A stretch of DNA of 23,034 nucleotides from Bacilli bacterium (GTDB taxonomy: Bacteria; Bacillota_I; Bacilli_A; RF39; UBA660). The DNA lies in NCBI GenBank assembly GCA_016297695.1, contig JAEDGC010000027.1, forward strand, positions 1-23,034. Reading direction: 5' to 3'. Below, piece after piece: positions 13,545 through 21,627 of the stretch (positions are counted from its first letter, which is position 1; every line of letters begins with the position of its first letter). The notes beneath the pieces were generated by a model, which ran no database searches, had not been told where the DNA came from, and saw nothing but the letters and a program-made list of their open reading frames with translations. The translations under genes and the position numbers were made by a program.

Positions 13545-15443
13545 ATGAAGAAAAATATTTTTAAATTTAATAAAGATAATATTTTACCATTAACCTTAAT
13601 TGGAGTATTAATATTTATTTTTGTTATGGTAATATTTACTGGAATATCTTATGCTTATTGGCAAAAGAATTATTCTCAAAATAGTACAAATAAAATAAAA
13701 AGTGGTTGTTTTTCATTCGCATTAGCAGATGAAAATCAAATAAACTTAACTAATACATATCCAATGAGCGAAAATGATGCAATGAAAAATACACCATATA
13801 CTTTTACTGTTAATAATAATTGTTCAACAGACATGTACTATAATGTTACTTTAAATACAACAGGAAATAGTGATTTAGATGCATATTTAAATTATAAATT
13901 AGTAGATGAAAAAAATAATGTAGTTGGACCAACAATAATAAATACAGCTAAACAATACGAAGAATATAATAATTCTACTTATACTGATAAAAATGACAAT
14001 ACTTATGATATTTTAAATTCATATATTTTAACTACAGGAAGTTTAAAAGCGGCTATAATGAATAGTGATAATAGCCAAGTAGTTACTGCAGGTGAATCTA
14101 AAACATATAAACTATATATTTGGATGGATGAAAATGTTGAAGATGTAAATACAATGGGAAAATCATTTACTGGAAAGATTATAGTAACTAGTAGTACATC
14201 ATCAGATTTGAAAGAAGATTATAAAGAAGCCATATTAAATGGAGCAGATCCCGTATTAAAAAGTAATTTAATACCAGTAAATATCGCTGATGATGGAACT
14301 GTTACAAAAGCAAATATAAAAAATGAGTGGTATAATTATGGAAATAAAAGATGGGCAAATGCAGTAATATTAAAAGATGAAAGTATTGCCTATAGTAATA
14401 ATCAAACAATACCAGAAGAAAACATTGAATCATACTTTGTATGGATACCAAAATATTCTTATGAGATATTTAATTTAGGTACTACTGATGGACGTATAGA
14501 AGAAACTCCAACAGCAAGCATTGCAAAAGAAATAAATATTAAGTTTGGTTTAACTAATACAATAGACAGTAATTCAAATGAATGCACAACACCAATGACA
14601 AGTGGAGCAAGTGGTAACTGTAGTGTTGGAGATTATATGACACATCCAGCATTTATAAGTATGAATGCAAATGGATTATGGGTAGCAAAATTTGAAACAA
14701 CTGGTGACATAAATAATTTAACAGTAAAACCAGGAATTGCTTCTGTTAGAAGTCAAACAGTAAAAACAATGTTTGAAGCAGCATACAACTATCAAAGAGA
14801 TAATGATAGTCATATGATGAAAAATACTGAATGGGGAGCAGTAGCATATCTTTCTCATTCAAAATATGGAATCAATACAGAAGTAAGAATAAATAATAAT
14901 TCTTCATATTTAACTGGATATGCTGCAGTTGATGGAACAGATCAAAGTTCATATCCAGGAACATATGGAACAAGTAGTGATATAACACTTCCATATAACA
15001 CAACAACTGGATATAAAGCAAGTACAACAGGAAATATAACTGGAGTATATGATATGAGTGGTGGATCTTGGGAATATATGGCAGCATATCGAAAAAATAC
15101 ATATGGTTCATCAGAGTTTGATGCAACAACATTAGCTAATTATAATAGTAAATATTATGATGAATATGATGCAAGTAGTGGCTGGACAACACATAGCAAA
15201 AGAATCTTAGGTGATGCCACTGGTGAGATGGGTCCATTCTATTACTATGCAGACAAAGACGGAAATAATAGACAACACAATAATTGGTATGCCGACAATT
15301 CGGACTTTGTCAACTCGTCTTACCCTTGGTTCATTCGAGGCGGCCATTGCGCTTACGGAGTGCTAGCTGGTCAGTTCGACTTCGGCAGCTACACTGGTGG
15401 AGCGGACAGCCGCATCGGTTTCCGCCTCGTTCTCGCAGGTTAA
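13545..15443 (+). CDS. Membrane-anchored surface protein with C-type lectin/FGE-like variable C-terminus (putative DGR target)
   Basis: The protein has 632 residues. An N-terminal membrane segment (about 13-37, ending ISYAYW) resembles the anchors of TasA/camelysin-like surface proteins. A beta-rich domain follows to about 225. The C-terminal half (about 240-632) looks like a formylglycine-generating-enzyme/C-type lectin fold: SYFVWIPKYSYEIFN, GLWVAKFETTG, KNTEWGAVAYLSHSKYG, YDMSGGSWEYMA, then PWFIRGG and a terminal GFRLVLAG. These are the landmarks of DGR-diversified proteins, which use this fold to bind varied ligands. The last 50 codons are G+C-rich and hold the putative variable repeat. 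GAGGG lies 9 nt before the ATG. The neighbours are unrelated (abiE, parE), and no DGR reverse transcriptase is nearby. A ligand-binding or adhesion role is inferred. Confidence 0.85.
   Translation: MKKNIFKFNKDNILPLTLIGVLIFIFVMVIFTGISYAYWQKNYSQNSTNKIKSGCFSFALADENQINLTNTYPMSENDAMKNTPYTFTVNNNCSTDMYYNVTLNTTGNSDLDAYLNYKLVDEKNNVVGPTIINTAKQYEEYNNSTYTDKNDNTYDILNSYILTTGSLKAAIMNSDNSQVVTAGESKTYKLYIWMDENVEDVNTMGKSFTGKIIVTSSTSSDLKEDYKEAILNGADPVLKSNLIPVNIADDGTVTKANIKNEWYNYGNKRWANAVILKDESIAYSNNQTIPEENIESYFVWIPKYSYEIFNLGTTDGRIEETPTASIAKEINIKFGLTNTIDSNSNECTTPMTSGASGNCSVGDYMTHPAFISMNANGLWVAKFETTGDINNLTVKPGIASVRSQTVKTMFEAAYNYQRDNDSHMMKNTEWGAVAYLSHSKYGINTEVRINNNSSYLTGYAAVDGTDQSSYPGTYGTSSDITLPYNTTTGYKASTTGNITGVYDMSGGSWEYMAAYRKNTYGSSEFDATTLANYNSKYYDEYDASSGWTTHSKRILGDATGEMGPFYYYADKDGNNRQHNNWYADNSDFVNSSYPWFIRGGHCAYGVLAGQFDFGSYTGGADSRIGFRLVLAG
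15291..15440 (+). other. Putative DGR variable repeat (VR)
   Basis: These 150 bases are 58% G+C (87 of 150), against an AT-rich body of the same gene. Many codons have C or T in the third place and scattered first and second bases, as expected when AAC or AAT template codons are mutated at adenines. Examples are GAC-AGC-CGC-ATC just before GGTTTCCGC, and GAC-TTC-GGC-AGC-TAC. Invariant-looking codons (TTC, GGT, GGC) lie between. The 3' end, about 15414-15440, would be the initiation-of-mutagenic-homing segment. The left boundary is set only by the composition shift. Confidence 0.8.
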
Positions 15444-15465
15444 TTTAAAGCAAAGCTTTAAATTA
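15441..15465 (+). repeat. Perfect inverted repeat starting at the stop codon
   Basis: The arms 15441-15451 and 15455-15465 are exact 11-bp reverse complements around AAA. The left arm begins with the TAA stop of the DGR target. No T run follows immediately, so it is a poor terminator. It may be part of the post-VR hairpin region. Confidence 0.6.
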
Positions 15466-15485
15466 TTGATATTTTTCTTTAGTAG

Positions 15486-15518
15486 TCATCCACCGCCTCT
15501 TTTTTAAGCGGTGGATGA
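15486..15518 (+). repeat. GC-rich hairpin downstream of the VR
   Basis: An 11-bp perfect stem (15486-15496 with 15508-15518, core CCACCGC) has an 11-nt T-rich loop and lies 45 bp after the VR. Its G+C content stands out from the AT-rich flanks. DGRs characteristically have a hairpin or cruciform just 3' of the VR that promotes retrohoming. Here it fits that role better than that of a terminator, because no T tail follows. Confidence 0.7.
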
Positions 15519-15580
15519 TGGTACTATTTAAAAAGGTGTTATATACATAAATAAAGATAAAAAAAGAATAAAAAGGATAA

Positions 15581-15617
15581 AAAAGACTAGTAAAAACTTG
15601 ATTTTTTACTGGTTTTT
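15581..15617 (+). terminator. Terminator before parE
   Basis: A stem of about 15 bp formed by AAAAGACTAGTAAAAA and its near reverse complement (one G-U pair) around CTTGA ends in five T. It separates the DGR target unit from parE. Confidence 0.65.
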
Positions 15618-15661
15618 CATTTACAATAAGAAAAGAGAATTAAATAGAGAGTAGTGATAAA

Positions 15662-17572
15662 ATGGCAGAAAAGAAATATGATGCATCATCTATTAAAATA
15701 TTAGAAGGCTTAGAAGCGGTTAGAAAAAGACCAGGTATGTATATTGGTTCTACTGACAAAAGAGGACTTCATCATTTAGTATGGGAAATTGTAGATAATG
15801 CTATTGATGAGGTAATTAATGGTTATGGGGATCATATTAAAATTACTTTAAATAAAGATATGTCAATTACGGTATCTGATAATGGTCGTGGTGTTCCAAT
15901 TGGAATGCATGAAAGTGGTAAGTCTACTCCAGAAGTAATTTATACAATTTTACATGCTGGCGGAAAATTTGAAGAAGGTAATTATAAGGTATCTGGTGGA
16001 CTTCATGGTGTTGGTGGCTCAGTAGTTAATGCTTTATCTAAAAAGATGGATGTAATAATATATCGTGAAGGTAAAATATCTAATATTAGATTTAATGATG
16101 GTGGTAATGTTGAATCACCATTAAAAACAATTGGAGAATCTAAAAAAACTGGTACAACAGTTACTTTTTTACCAGATTATACAATATTTAAAAATTGTAA
16201 TTTTTCGTATACAACGATATGTGAAAGGATGCAAGAGAGTGCTTTTTTACTTCCAAGTCTAACCATTGATGTAATTGATGATTTAGATAAAAGAGAAGCT
16301 CATTTTCACTATGATAAAGGAATTACTAATTTTGTTGAATACATAAATGAAAATAAAACAACTTTAAACAAAGTTTTACATTTTACTGGACTTAAAAATA
16401 CAATTGAAGTTGATATAGCATTACAATATACTGACTCCTATAATGAAAATATTATATCATTTGTAAATAATGTTAAGACTGGTGATGGTGGAACACATGA
16501 AGTTGGATTTAAAACAGGTATAACTAAAGCATTCAATGATTATGCTAAAGAATATAATTTGATAAAAACAAAAGATGGTTCTTTTGATGGTAGTGATGTA
16601 AGGGAAGGACTTACTGCAATAATTAATTTGAAAATTCCTGAAAATTTATTACAATTTGAAGGTCAAACAAAAGGTAAACTTGGTACTCCAGAAGCAAGAA
16701 ATGTTACGGAAACAATTACTTATGATAATTTAAAATTCTTTTTAGAGGAAAATAAAGAAGTAGCGTTAAATATAATTGAGAAAGCTCAAAAAAGTAAGCT
16801 AGCTCGTGAGGCGGCTAGAAAAGCCCGTGAAGCTGCTCGTAATGGTAAGGGTAAGAATTCTCGCGAAAAAGTTATTAGTGAAAAACTTGCACGTGCTACT
16901 GGGAAAGATTATGCTAAAAATGAACTTTTCTTAGTCGAAGGAGATAGTGCTGGAGGTTCAGCAAAATTATTTAGAAATAGAGAAACACAAGCAATACTTC
17001 CTCTTCGTGGTAAAGTATTAAATTGTGAAAAAGCATCTACTGCTGAAATAAATGCCAATGCAGAATTAAAATTAATAGAATACGCAATTGGTGCTGGACT
17101 TGGGCAAGAATTTGATTATCGTGAAAGTAATTATGGAAAAGTTATTATTATGACTGATGCCGATGTAGATGGTTCTCATATTCAAATACTTTTAATAACA
17201 TTTTTTTACCGTTTTATGCGTCCTTTAATTGAAGAGGGGATGCTTTATATAGCTACTCCACCTTTATATTCAATTGAAACTTCTCATGGAAAAGAATATA
17301 TTGCAACTGATGAAGAATTAGAGAGTGCTAAGAAAAAGATTAAAGGTACACCTAAAATTCAAAGATTTAAAGGTCTTGGTGAAATGAATGCGGATGAGCT
17401 TTATGAAACTACAATGGACCCAGCTAATAGAAGACTTATGCGTGTTTCTATAACGGATGCAGCTTTAGCTGAAAAAAGAATCCATGTTTTAATGGGAGAT
17501 CAAGTAGAACCTCGTAAAGAGTGGATTAATGAAAATGTTGACTTTACATTAGAAGATGACTTTAGGAAGTAG
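15662..17572 (+). CDS. parE: DNA topoisomerase IV subunit B (ParE)
   Basis: This 636-residue type II topoisomerase ATPase subunit has the GHKL ATP site (EIVDNAIDEV, DNGRGVP, GGLHGVGGSVVNALS), the transducer domain and the C-terminal TOPRIM domain with EGDSAGGSAK and the metal site DADVDG. The end reads LMGDQVEPRKEWI. That end, and the AREAARKAREAAR linker, are closer to Gram-positive ParE than to GyrB, and the partner gene next to it is ParC-like. With ParC it decatenates daughter chromosomes. parC begins 12 nt downstream of the stop. Confidence 0.88.
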   Translation: MAEKKYDASSIKILEGLEAVRKRPGMYIGSTDKRGLHHLVWEIVDNAIDEVINGYGDHIKITLNKDMSITVSDNGRGVPIGMHESGKSTPEVIYTILHAGGKFEEGNYKVSGGLHGVGGSVVNALSKKMDVIIYREGKISNIRFNDGGNVESPLKTIGESKKTGTTVTFLPDYTIFKNCNFSYTTICERMQESAFLLPSLTIDVIDDLDKREAHFHYDKGITNFVEYINENKTTLNKVLHFTGLKNTIEVDIALQYTDSYNENIISFVNNVKTGDGGTHEVGFKTGITKAFNDYAKEYNLIKTKDGSFDGSDVREGLTAIINLKIPENLLQFEGQTKGKLGTPEARNVTETITYDNLKFFLEENKEVALNIIEKAQKSKLAREAARKAREAARNGKGKNSREKVISEKLARATGKDYAKNELFLVEGDSAGGSAKLFRNRETQAILPLRGKVLNCEKASTAEINANAELKLIEYAIGAGLGQEFDYRESNYGKVIIMTDADVDGSHIQILLITFFYRFMRPLIEEGMLYIATPPLYSIETSHGKEYIATDEELESAKKKIKGTPKIQRFKGLGEMNADELYETTMDPANRRLMRVSITDAALAEKRIHVLMGDQVEPRKEWINENVDFTLEDDFRK

Positions 17573-17584
17573 GTGAAATTTTTT

Positions 17585-20119
17585 ATGGCAAAGAAAAAAG
17601 AAGAAAAAACAATTGTAGAAAAGATATATGATTATTCTTTAGAAGAAATTATGGGAGATTGCTTTGGTAGATACTCAAAAGAAATTATTCAAGAAAGAGC
17701 ATTACCAGATGTTAGAGATGGCTTAAAACCAGTACAAAGAAGAATTCTATTTGCTATGTATGCATCTCATTTTACACATGATAAACCATATCGTAAGAGT
17801 GCTCGTGCAGTTGGAGATATCATGGGAAAATTTCACCCACATGGTGATTCTTCTATATATGATGCTCTTATTCGTATGAGTCAAAAATGGAAAATGCGTG
17901 AAACATTTATTGATATTCATGGAAATAATGGATCTATTGATGGAGATGGTCCAGCTGCAATGCGTTATACAGAAGCAAGATTATCAAAATTTGCTGAAGT
18001 TATGTTAAAAGACATAAAAAAAGATACTGTAGAAATGACTTATAATTTTGACGATACTGAATTAGAACCAACTGTCTTGCCTGCAGGATTTCCTAACTTA
18101 CTTGTAAATGGTTCAACGGGAATTTCAGCTGGATATGCAACAAATATTCCAACGCATAATTTATCTGAAGTTATAGATGCTACAATAAAAAGAATAGATT
18201 CACCTAATTGTCGTTTAGAAACAATTATGGAAGTTTTAAAAGGACCAGATTTTCCAACTGGTGGTGTAGTAGAAGGAAAAAATGGTTTAATTGAAGCATA
18301 TACAACAGGAAAAGGAAAAGTTGTAGTTAAAGCAAAAACAGAAATAATCAAAAAAGGTAATAGACAACAAATTATAGTGCATTCTATACCTTATGAAGTT
18401 GTAAAGGAACAATTAGTTAAAAAAATTCTTGATATAAAAGCTGATAAAAAAATAGAAGGAATTAATGATGTTATTGATGAATCAGATCATGAAAATTTAG
18501 CAAGACTTGTAATAGATTTAAAACCCCAAGCTGATGCTGATTTAGTATTAAATTACTTATTTAAAAATACAGATTTACAAGTAAATTATAACTTTAATAT
18601 GGTTGCTATTGTTAATAGAAGGCCAAAATTAGTTGGTATACTTGATATTCTTGATGCTTTTATAGCTCATCAAAAAGAAGTAATAACTAGACGTACAAGA
18701 TTTGATTTAAATGAAGCAAATTTTAGATTTCATATATTAGAAGGTTTATTAAAAGCAATAAGTATATTGGATGAAGTAATTGCTACAATTAGAGCTAGTA
18801 AAAATAAGAGTGATGCAATAAATAATTTAGTTGAAAAGTATGAATTTTCTTTTGATCAAGCAAAAGCTATTGTAGAATTACAACTTTATCGTTTAACGAA
18901 TACTGATATAGAAGAAATAAAAGCAGAAATGGCTAAATTAGAGAAAAATATAAGTATATGGACACAAATACTTAATAATGAAGATGCTTTAAAATATGTT
19001 ATGAAAACCGAATTAAAAGCTATAAAAAAAGAATATGGAAATGAGAGAAAAACAGAAATTAGGGATGAAATTACAGAAATTAAACTTGATATGAAAAGCA
19101 TGATTCCTAAAGAAAATGTTATTGTAGTAGTTACTAATGAAGGTTATATCAAGAAAGTTAGTTTAAAAAGCTATAATTCTTCAAATGGTGAAGATACTAT
19201 GTTAAAACCTGGAGATTTTATTAAAGGATTTTATGAAGTAAGTACACTTGATAATATAATATTATTTACTAATCAAGGTAGATATTTATTTATTCCAGTT
19301 CATGCAATACCTGAAGTTAAATGGAAAGAATTAGGTAAACATGTTAATAGTGTTGTTATGATATCTCCAGAAGAAAAAATAATTTCATCACTAGTTTTAC
19401 AAAATAAAGAAGATGTCATAATTCTTGCTACCAAAAATGGTTTAGTTAAAAAATCTAAATTGGAAGATTTCATTGTATCTAGATATTCAAAACCTATCAC
19501 TGCTATTAAATTAAAAGATGATGATGAATTAGTTTCAGTTGTAAAAGATAATACAGATGTAGTATTAGTTACCAAAAATGGCTATTATTTAAAATATTTA
19601 TCTAATGAAATACCTACAGTTGGTCCAAAAGCTGCAGGTGTAAAAGGAATAAATTTAAAAGATGATGAATTAATAAGTTTATGTAGTCTTAGTGATAATG
19701 ATGAATATTTGAATATATTTACAAATAATAAAACTGCTAAGAGAATTAAAATTAATGAATTAGTTTCTTTGAGTAGAGCAAAAAAAGGAAATTTATTAAT
19801 GAAGAAAGTTAAATCAGCAGTATACAACGTAATAAAAGCATTTGTAACTAATTCTCGTGATATCATTTGTTTAGAATCAGATAACGAAATAAGAGAAATA
19901 AAAAACAGTGACATTTCGATAATGGATTTAGCATCTACTGGTTCTAATATTTCAAAATATAATCTTGATGAAGTATTTATTAAACCAGAAAAAGAATCTT
20001 ATATAAATAATAAATCTAAAGATTCAGAAGAAAAGGAAATTAAAGAAAAAACACCTGTAAAAAAAGAAGAAGTTAAAGAATTTACTATGGATGATTTCTT
20101 GGATGATTTTAAATTATAA
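17585..20119 (+). CDS. parC: DNA topoisomerase IV subunit A (ParC)
   Basis: This 844-residue breakage-reunion subunit has the winged-helix active site: KSARAVGDIMGKFHPHGDSS and the catalytic Tyr in AMRYTEARLS. HGNNGSIDGD and LEPTVLPAGFPNLLVNGSTG match ParC rather than GyrA. The C-terminal half is a beta-pinwheel with repeated K/R-rich blades, without the GyrA box QRRGGKG. The last 45 residues are a Lys/Glu-rich tail ending MDDFLDDFKL, which makes it a little longer than usual ParC (about 800). ATG at 17585 is chosen over GTG at 17573, which lies inside the AGGTG ribosome binding site. Confidence 0.92.
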   Translation: MAKKKEEKTIVEKIYDYSLEEIMGDCFGRYSKEIIQERALPDVRDGLKPVQRRILFAMYASHFTHDKPYRKSARAVGDIMGKFHPHGDSSIYDALIRMSQKWKMRETFIDIHGNNGSIDGDGPAAMRYTEARLSKFAEVMLKDIKKDTVEMTYNFDDTELEPTVLPAGFPNLLVNGSTGISAGYATNIPTHNLSEVIDATIKRIDSPNCRLETIMEVLKGPDFPTGGVVEGKNGLIEAYTTGKGKVVVKAKTEIIKKGNRQQIIVHSIPYEVVKEQLVKKILDIKADKKIEGINDVIDESDHENLARLVIDLKPQADADLVLNYLFKNTDLQVNYNFNMVAIVNRRPKLVGILDILDAFIAHQKEVITRRTRFDLNEANFRFHILEGLLKAISILDEVIATIRASKNKSDAINNLVEKYEFSFDQAKAIVELQLYRLTNTDIEEIKAEMAKLEKNISIWTQILNNEDALKYVMKTELKAIKKEYGNERKTEIRDEITEIKLDMKSMIPKENVIVVVTNEGYIKKVSLKSYNSSNGEDTMLKPGDFIKGFYEVSTLDNIILFTNQGRYLFIPVHAIPEVKWKELGKHVNSVVMISPEEKIISSLVLQNKEDVIILATKNGLVKKSKLEDFIVSRYSKPITAIKLKDDDELVSVVKDNTDVVLVTKNGYYLKYLSNEIPTVGPKAAGVKGINLKDDELISLCSLSDNDEYLNIFTNNKTAKRIKINELVSLSRAKKGNLLMKKVKSAVYNVIKAFVTNSRDIICLESDNEIREIKNSDISIMDLASTGSNISKYNLDEVFIKPEKESYINNKSKDSEEKEIKEKTPVKKEEVKEFTMDDFLDDFKL

Positions 20120-20144
20120 AAAAGTTCTATTGAGGACTTTTTTT
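20118..20144 (+). terminator. Terminator of parEC
   Basis: AAAAAAGTTCT pairs with AGGACTTTTTT (one G-U) around ATTG, directly at the parC stop codon, and ends in seven T. Confidence 0.8.
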
Positions 20145-20167
20145 AATATAATTTTATAGGTGATATT

Positions 20168-20515
20168 ATGTCAAAAGAAAGTTTTAAATTATTTGCCAAA
20201 TCTCATCCTGAATTGGTTAATTATATAAAAAATGGCGATATGACATGGCAAAAATTTTATGAAATATATGATATTTATGGAGAAGATGACCAGGCTTGGC
20301 AATCATATATATCAAAAGGTAAACATTCTATAAATAATTTTCAAGATATTCTTAGTGGAATAAATACTGAATCTATTCAAAAACACATTAATACTGCGCA
20401 AAAAGCAATTGGTGTAGTTCAAGAATTAGCAGGTAAAAAAACTCCTGATATAGCAACTAATATAGCTAGTGGTCCCTCAAATCCAAGACCAATAAATAAA
20501 TTTTTCGAGGATTAA
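20168..20515 (+). CDS. YlbD-like protein (putative spore coat protein)
   Basis: This 115-residue soluble protein resembles Bacillus YlbD in its first half: FAKSHPELVNYIKNGDMTWQKFYEIYDIYGEDD, a pattern of short helices with conserved Trp and acidic residues. The second half has an amphipathic helix region (SIQKHINTAQKAIGVVQELAGK) and a Pro/Asn tail. YlbD is annotated as a coat protein in Bacillus. The gene that follows looks like YlbE, and the two are neighbours in Bacillus too. AGGTGAT precedes the ATG. The stop touches the next ATG. Confidence 0.7.
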   Translation: MSKESFKLFAKSHPELVNYIKNGDMTWQKFYEIYDIYGEDDQAWQSYISKGKHSINNFQDILSGINTESIQKHINTAQKAIGVVQELAGKKTPDIATNIASGPSNPRPINKFFED

Positions 20516-20737
20516 ATGAGAATAGATATACAAATGAAATTAGAACAAGATAAAAAAATGATGGGTTATTTGAAATTGAATTCAGAGTGGTATAAATATT
20601 TAAATAGAAATCCATTAAATTACGAAAAATTTGTAAGGACTATGAAAGAACAATATAAAATTCGAACTACTGATAAAATTAGTGAAGTAGTAGATAATAT
20701 AGATTTAGTTAGTAACATATTAAATGTTTTAAAATAA
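20516..20737 (+). CDS. YlbE-like small protein
   Basis: This 73-residue protein matches the short YlbE-like family by the motif SEWYKYLNRNP (WYR-x-LSRNP in Bacillus), by its length (about 75-80) and by a hydrophobic C-terminal helix. Its function is unknown. The start codon directly follows the ylbD-like stop, and GAGG at 20507-20510 is its ribosome binding site, so the pair is translated together. Confidence 0.75.
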   Translation: MRIDIQMKLEQDKKMMGYLKLNSEWYKYLNRNPLNYEKFVRTMKEQYKIRTTDKISEVVDNIDLVSNILNVLK

Positions 20738-20760
20738 AAGTAAATTTCTTTTATTTTTTT
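20731..20760 (+). terminator. Terminator of ylbDE-like pair
   Basis: A 10-bp stem (20731-20740 with 20748-20757) with a 7-nt loop and a T run overlaps the ylbE-like stop. Confidence 0.8.
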
Positions 20761-20770
20761 CATATTGACC

Positions 20771-20800
20771 TTGACGAAACTTCTAAAGATATTATATAAT
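20771..20800 (+). promoter_or_regulatory. Promoter of the pilin-like gene
   Basis: TTGACG (20771-20776), an 18-nt spacer and a perfect TATAAT (20795-20800) lie 30 bp before the start codon. A second TTGACC directly precedes the -35 box. Confidence 0.65.
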
Positions 20801-20830
20801 CATAATGTAGAAAGTAAGGGCGTGTGAAAT

Positions 20831-21337
20831 ATGAGAAAAATAAAAAATAACAAGAAAGGTTTTACATTAGTTGAATTATTAGCAGTTATTGTTGTACTTG
20901 CTATTATTATCTTAATTGCGATGCCAAGTGTTATGTCAGCAATGGATAAGGCTAGAAGAAATGCATTAGTTACAGAAGCTACAGAAATAGTAAAAATAGC
21001 AACAACTGCATATGCCGATGATTCAATGGGAACAGGAATAACAAAAGTTTGTTATAATTTAAAATATTTGGCAGATAATGGGTATTTAGATAAAAATTTA
21101 ACAGTATACACAGGTCAAGTTGGTGTACAGGTTGCTGCAAATGGAAAGGTTGAAACCCAAATTTGGTTAAGTAACGGTATTTATAAAATTGTCACAAAAA
21201 CTGAAAGTGGTCAAGTAGATGGTTCTTCTTCTAATAATTTAGATGTAAAAAATAATATTGCTGCAGGTGAATCAACAACAAATGATTGTAAAAGTTATTG
21301 TGGAAGTAATGGAGATTGTATAAAAATTGTAGAATAA
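20831..21337 (+). CDS. Type IV pilin-like / pseudopilin protein
   Basis: This 168-residue protein has a class III signal: a basic leader MRKIKNNKKG, the prepilin peptidase site G10-F11 with Glu at +5 (FTLVE), and the hydrophobic helix LLAVIVVLAIIILIAMPSV. The helix continues as a charged amphipathic stretch, and the C-terminal globular part has five Cys, four near the end in two close pairs (CKSYC, GDC). Such proteins build type IV pili, type II secretion or competence pseudopili. No pilus ATPase, PilC-like platform or prepilin peptidase lies in the window, so the machinery must be elsewhere. It has its own promoter and a terminator. Confidence 0.85.
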   Translation: MRKIKNNKKGFTLVELLAVIVVLAIIILIAMPSVMSAMDKARRNALVTEATEIVKIATTAYADDSMGTGITKVCYNLKYLADNGYLDKNLTVYTGQVGVQVAANGKVETQIWLSNGIYKIVTKTESGQVDGSSSNNLDVKNNIAAGESTTNDCKSYCGSNGDCIKIVE

Positions 21338-21371
21338 AAGAAATCAAACGAATAATATTACTTTAAGTAAA

Positions 21372-21398
21372 AAAAAAGATTCAAATTGAATCTTTTTT
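21372..21398. terminator. Bidirectional terminator between convergent genes
   Basis: An 11-bp perfect stem (21372-21382 with 21388-21398) with A and T runs on its two sides serves the pilin-like gene on plus and the YjcZ-like gene on minus. Its right arm overlaps the latter's stop codon. Confidence 0.85.
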
Positions 21399-21585
21399 AA
21401 TTGTTATTATTTCCCCAGTTCCAGCCGGCACCAATTATTATTACTAAAAGAATAAATAATACTATCCATATAGCAGCACCGATTCCGTAACCAGATGTAT
21501 AACCTACATAGCCTGTATTACAGCAAGGATTTCCATAAGCCATTTGTGGTCCACCGTAATAGCCATTGTTTCCGTAATAATACAT
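21397..21585 (-). CDS. YjcZ-like small sporulation-associated membrane protein
   Basis: This 62-residue protein has a Tyr/Gly/Asn-rich first half (YYYGNNGYYGG, then a CC pair) and one C-terminal membrane helix (AAIWIVLFILLVIIIGAG), ending in NNNN. This is the build of the YjcZ family of tiny sporulation proteins in Bacilli. Their function is poorly known. A strong ribosome binding site GGAGG lies 8 nt upstream of the ATG on the minus strand. It is divergent from ftsW, with a palindrome between them at 21628-21645. Confidence 0.65.
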   Translation of the reverse strand: MYYYGNNGYYGGPQMAYGNPCCNTGYVGYTSGYGIGAAIWIVLFILLVIIIGAGWNWGNNNN

Positions 21586-21627
21586 ACTTATTACCTCCTT
21601 TATGTATCTAATATAGTTTATTAGTTA

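Noticed and set aside
14872..15132. 86-codon open frame antisense to the DGR target gene
   Set aside because: Its composition (runs of Leu, Tyr, His, Met) is the mirror of the Asn/Thr/Ser-rich coding strand. It has no ribosome binding site and lies wholly inside a well supported gene.
15291..15440. Explaining the G+C-rich gene end as recent horizontal transfer
   Set aside because: The shift is confined to about 150 bp at the end of a continuous frame and coincides with the lectin-fold variable region and AAY-derived codons. A DGR repeat explains this better than a foreign patch.
15441..15518. Reading the hairpins after the DGR target as ordinary terminators
   Set aside because: Neither stem is followed by a T run on plus. 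A better terminator lies further on at 15581-15617.
18040..19914. Several minus-strand open frames of 70-110 codons inside parC
   Set aside because: They are shadows of the parC frame. None shows a family motif or its own ribosome binding site.
15662..20119. Calling the topoisomerase pair gyrB-gyrA
   Set aside because: The subunit A gene has HGNNGSID and lacks the GyrA box, and subunit B ends LMGDQVEPRKEWI. Both fit ParC and ParE better.
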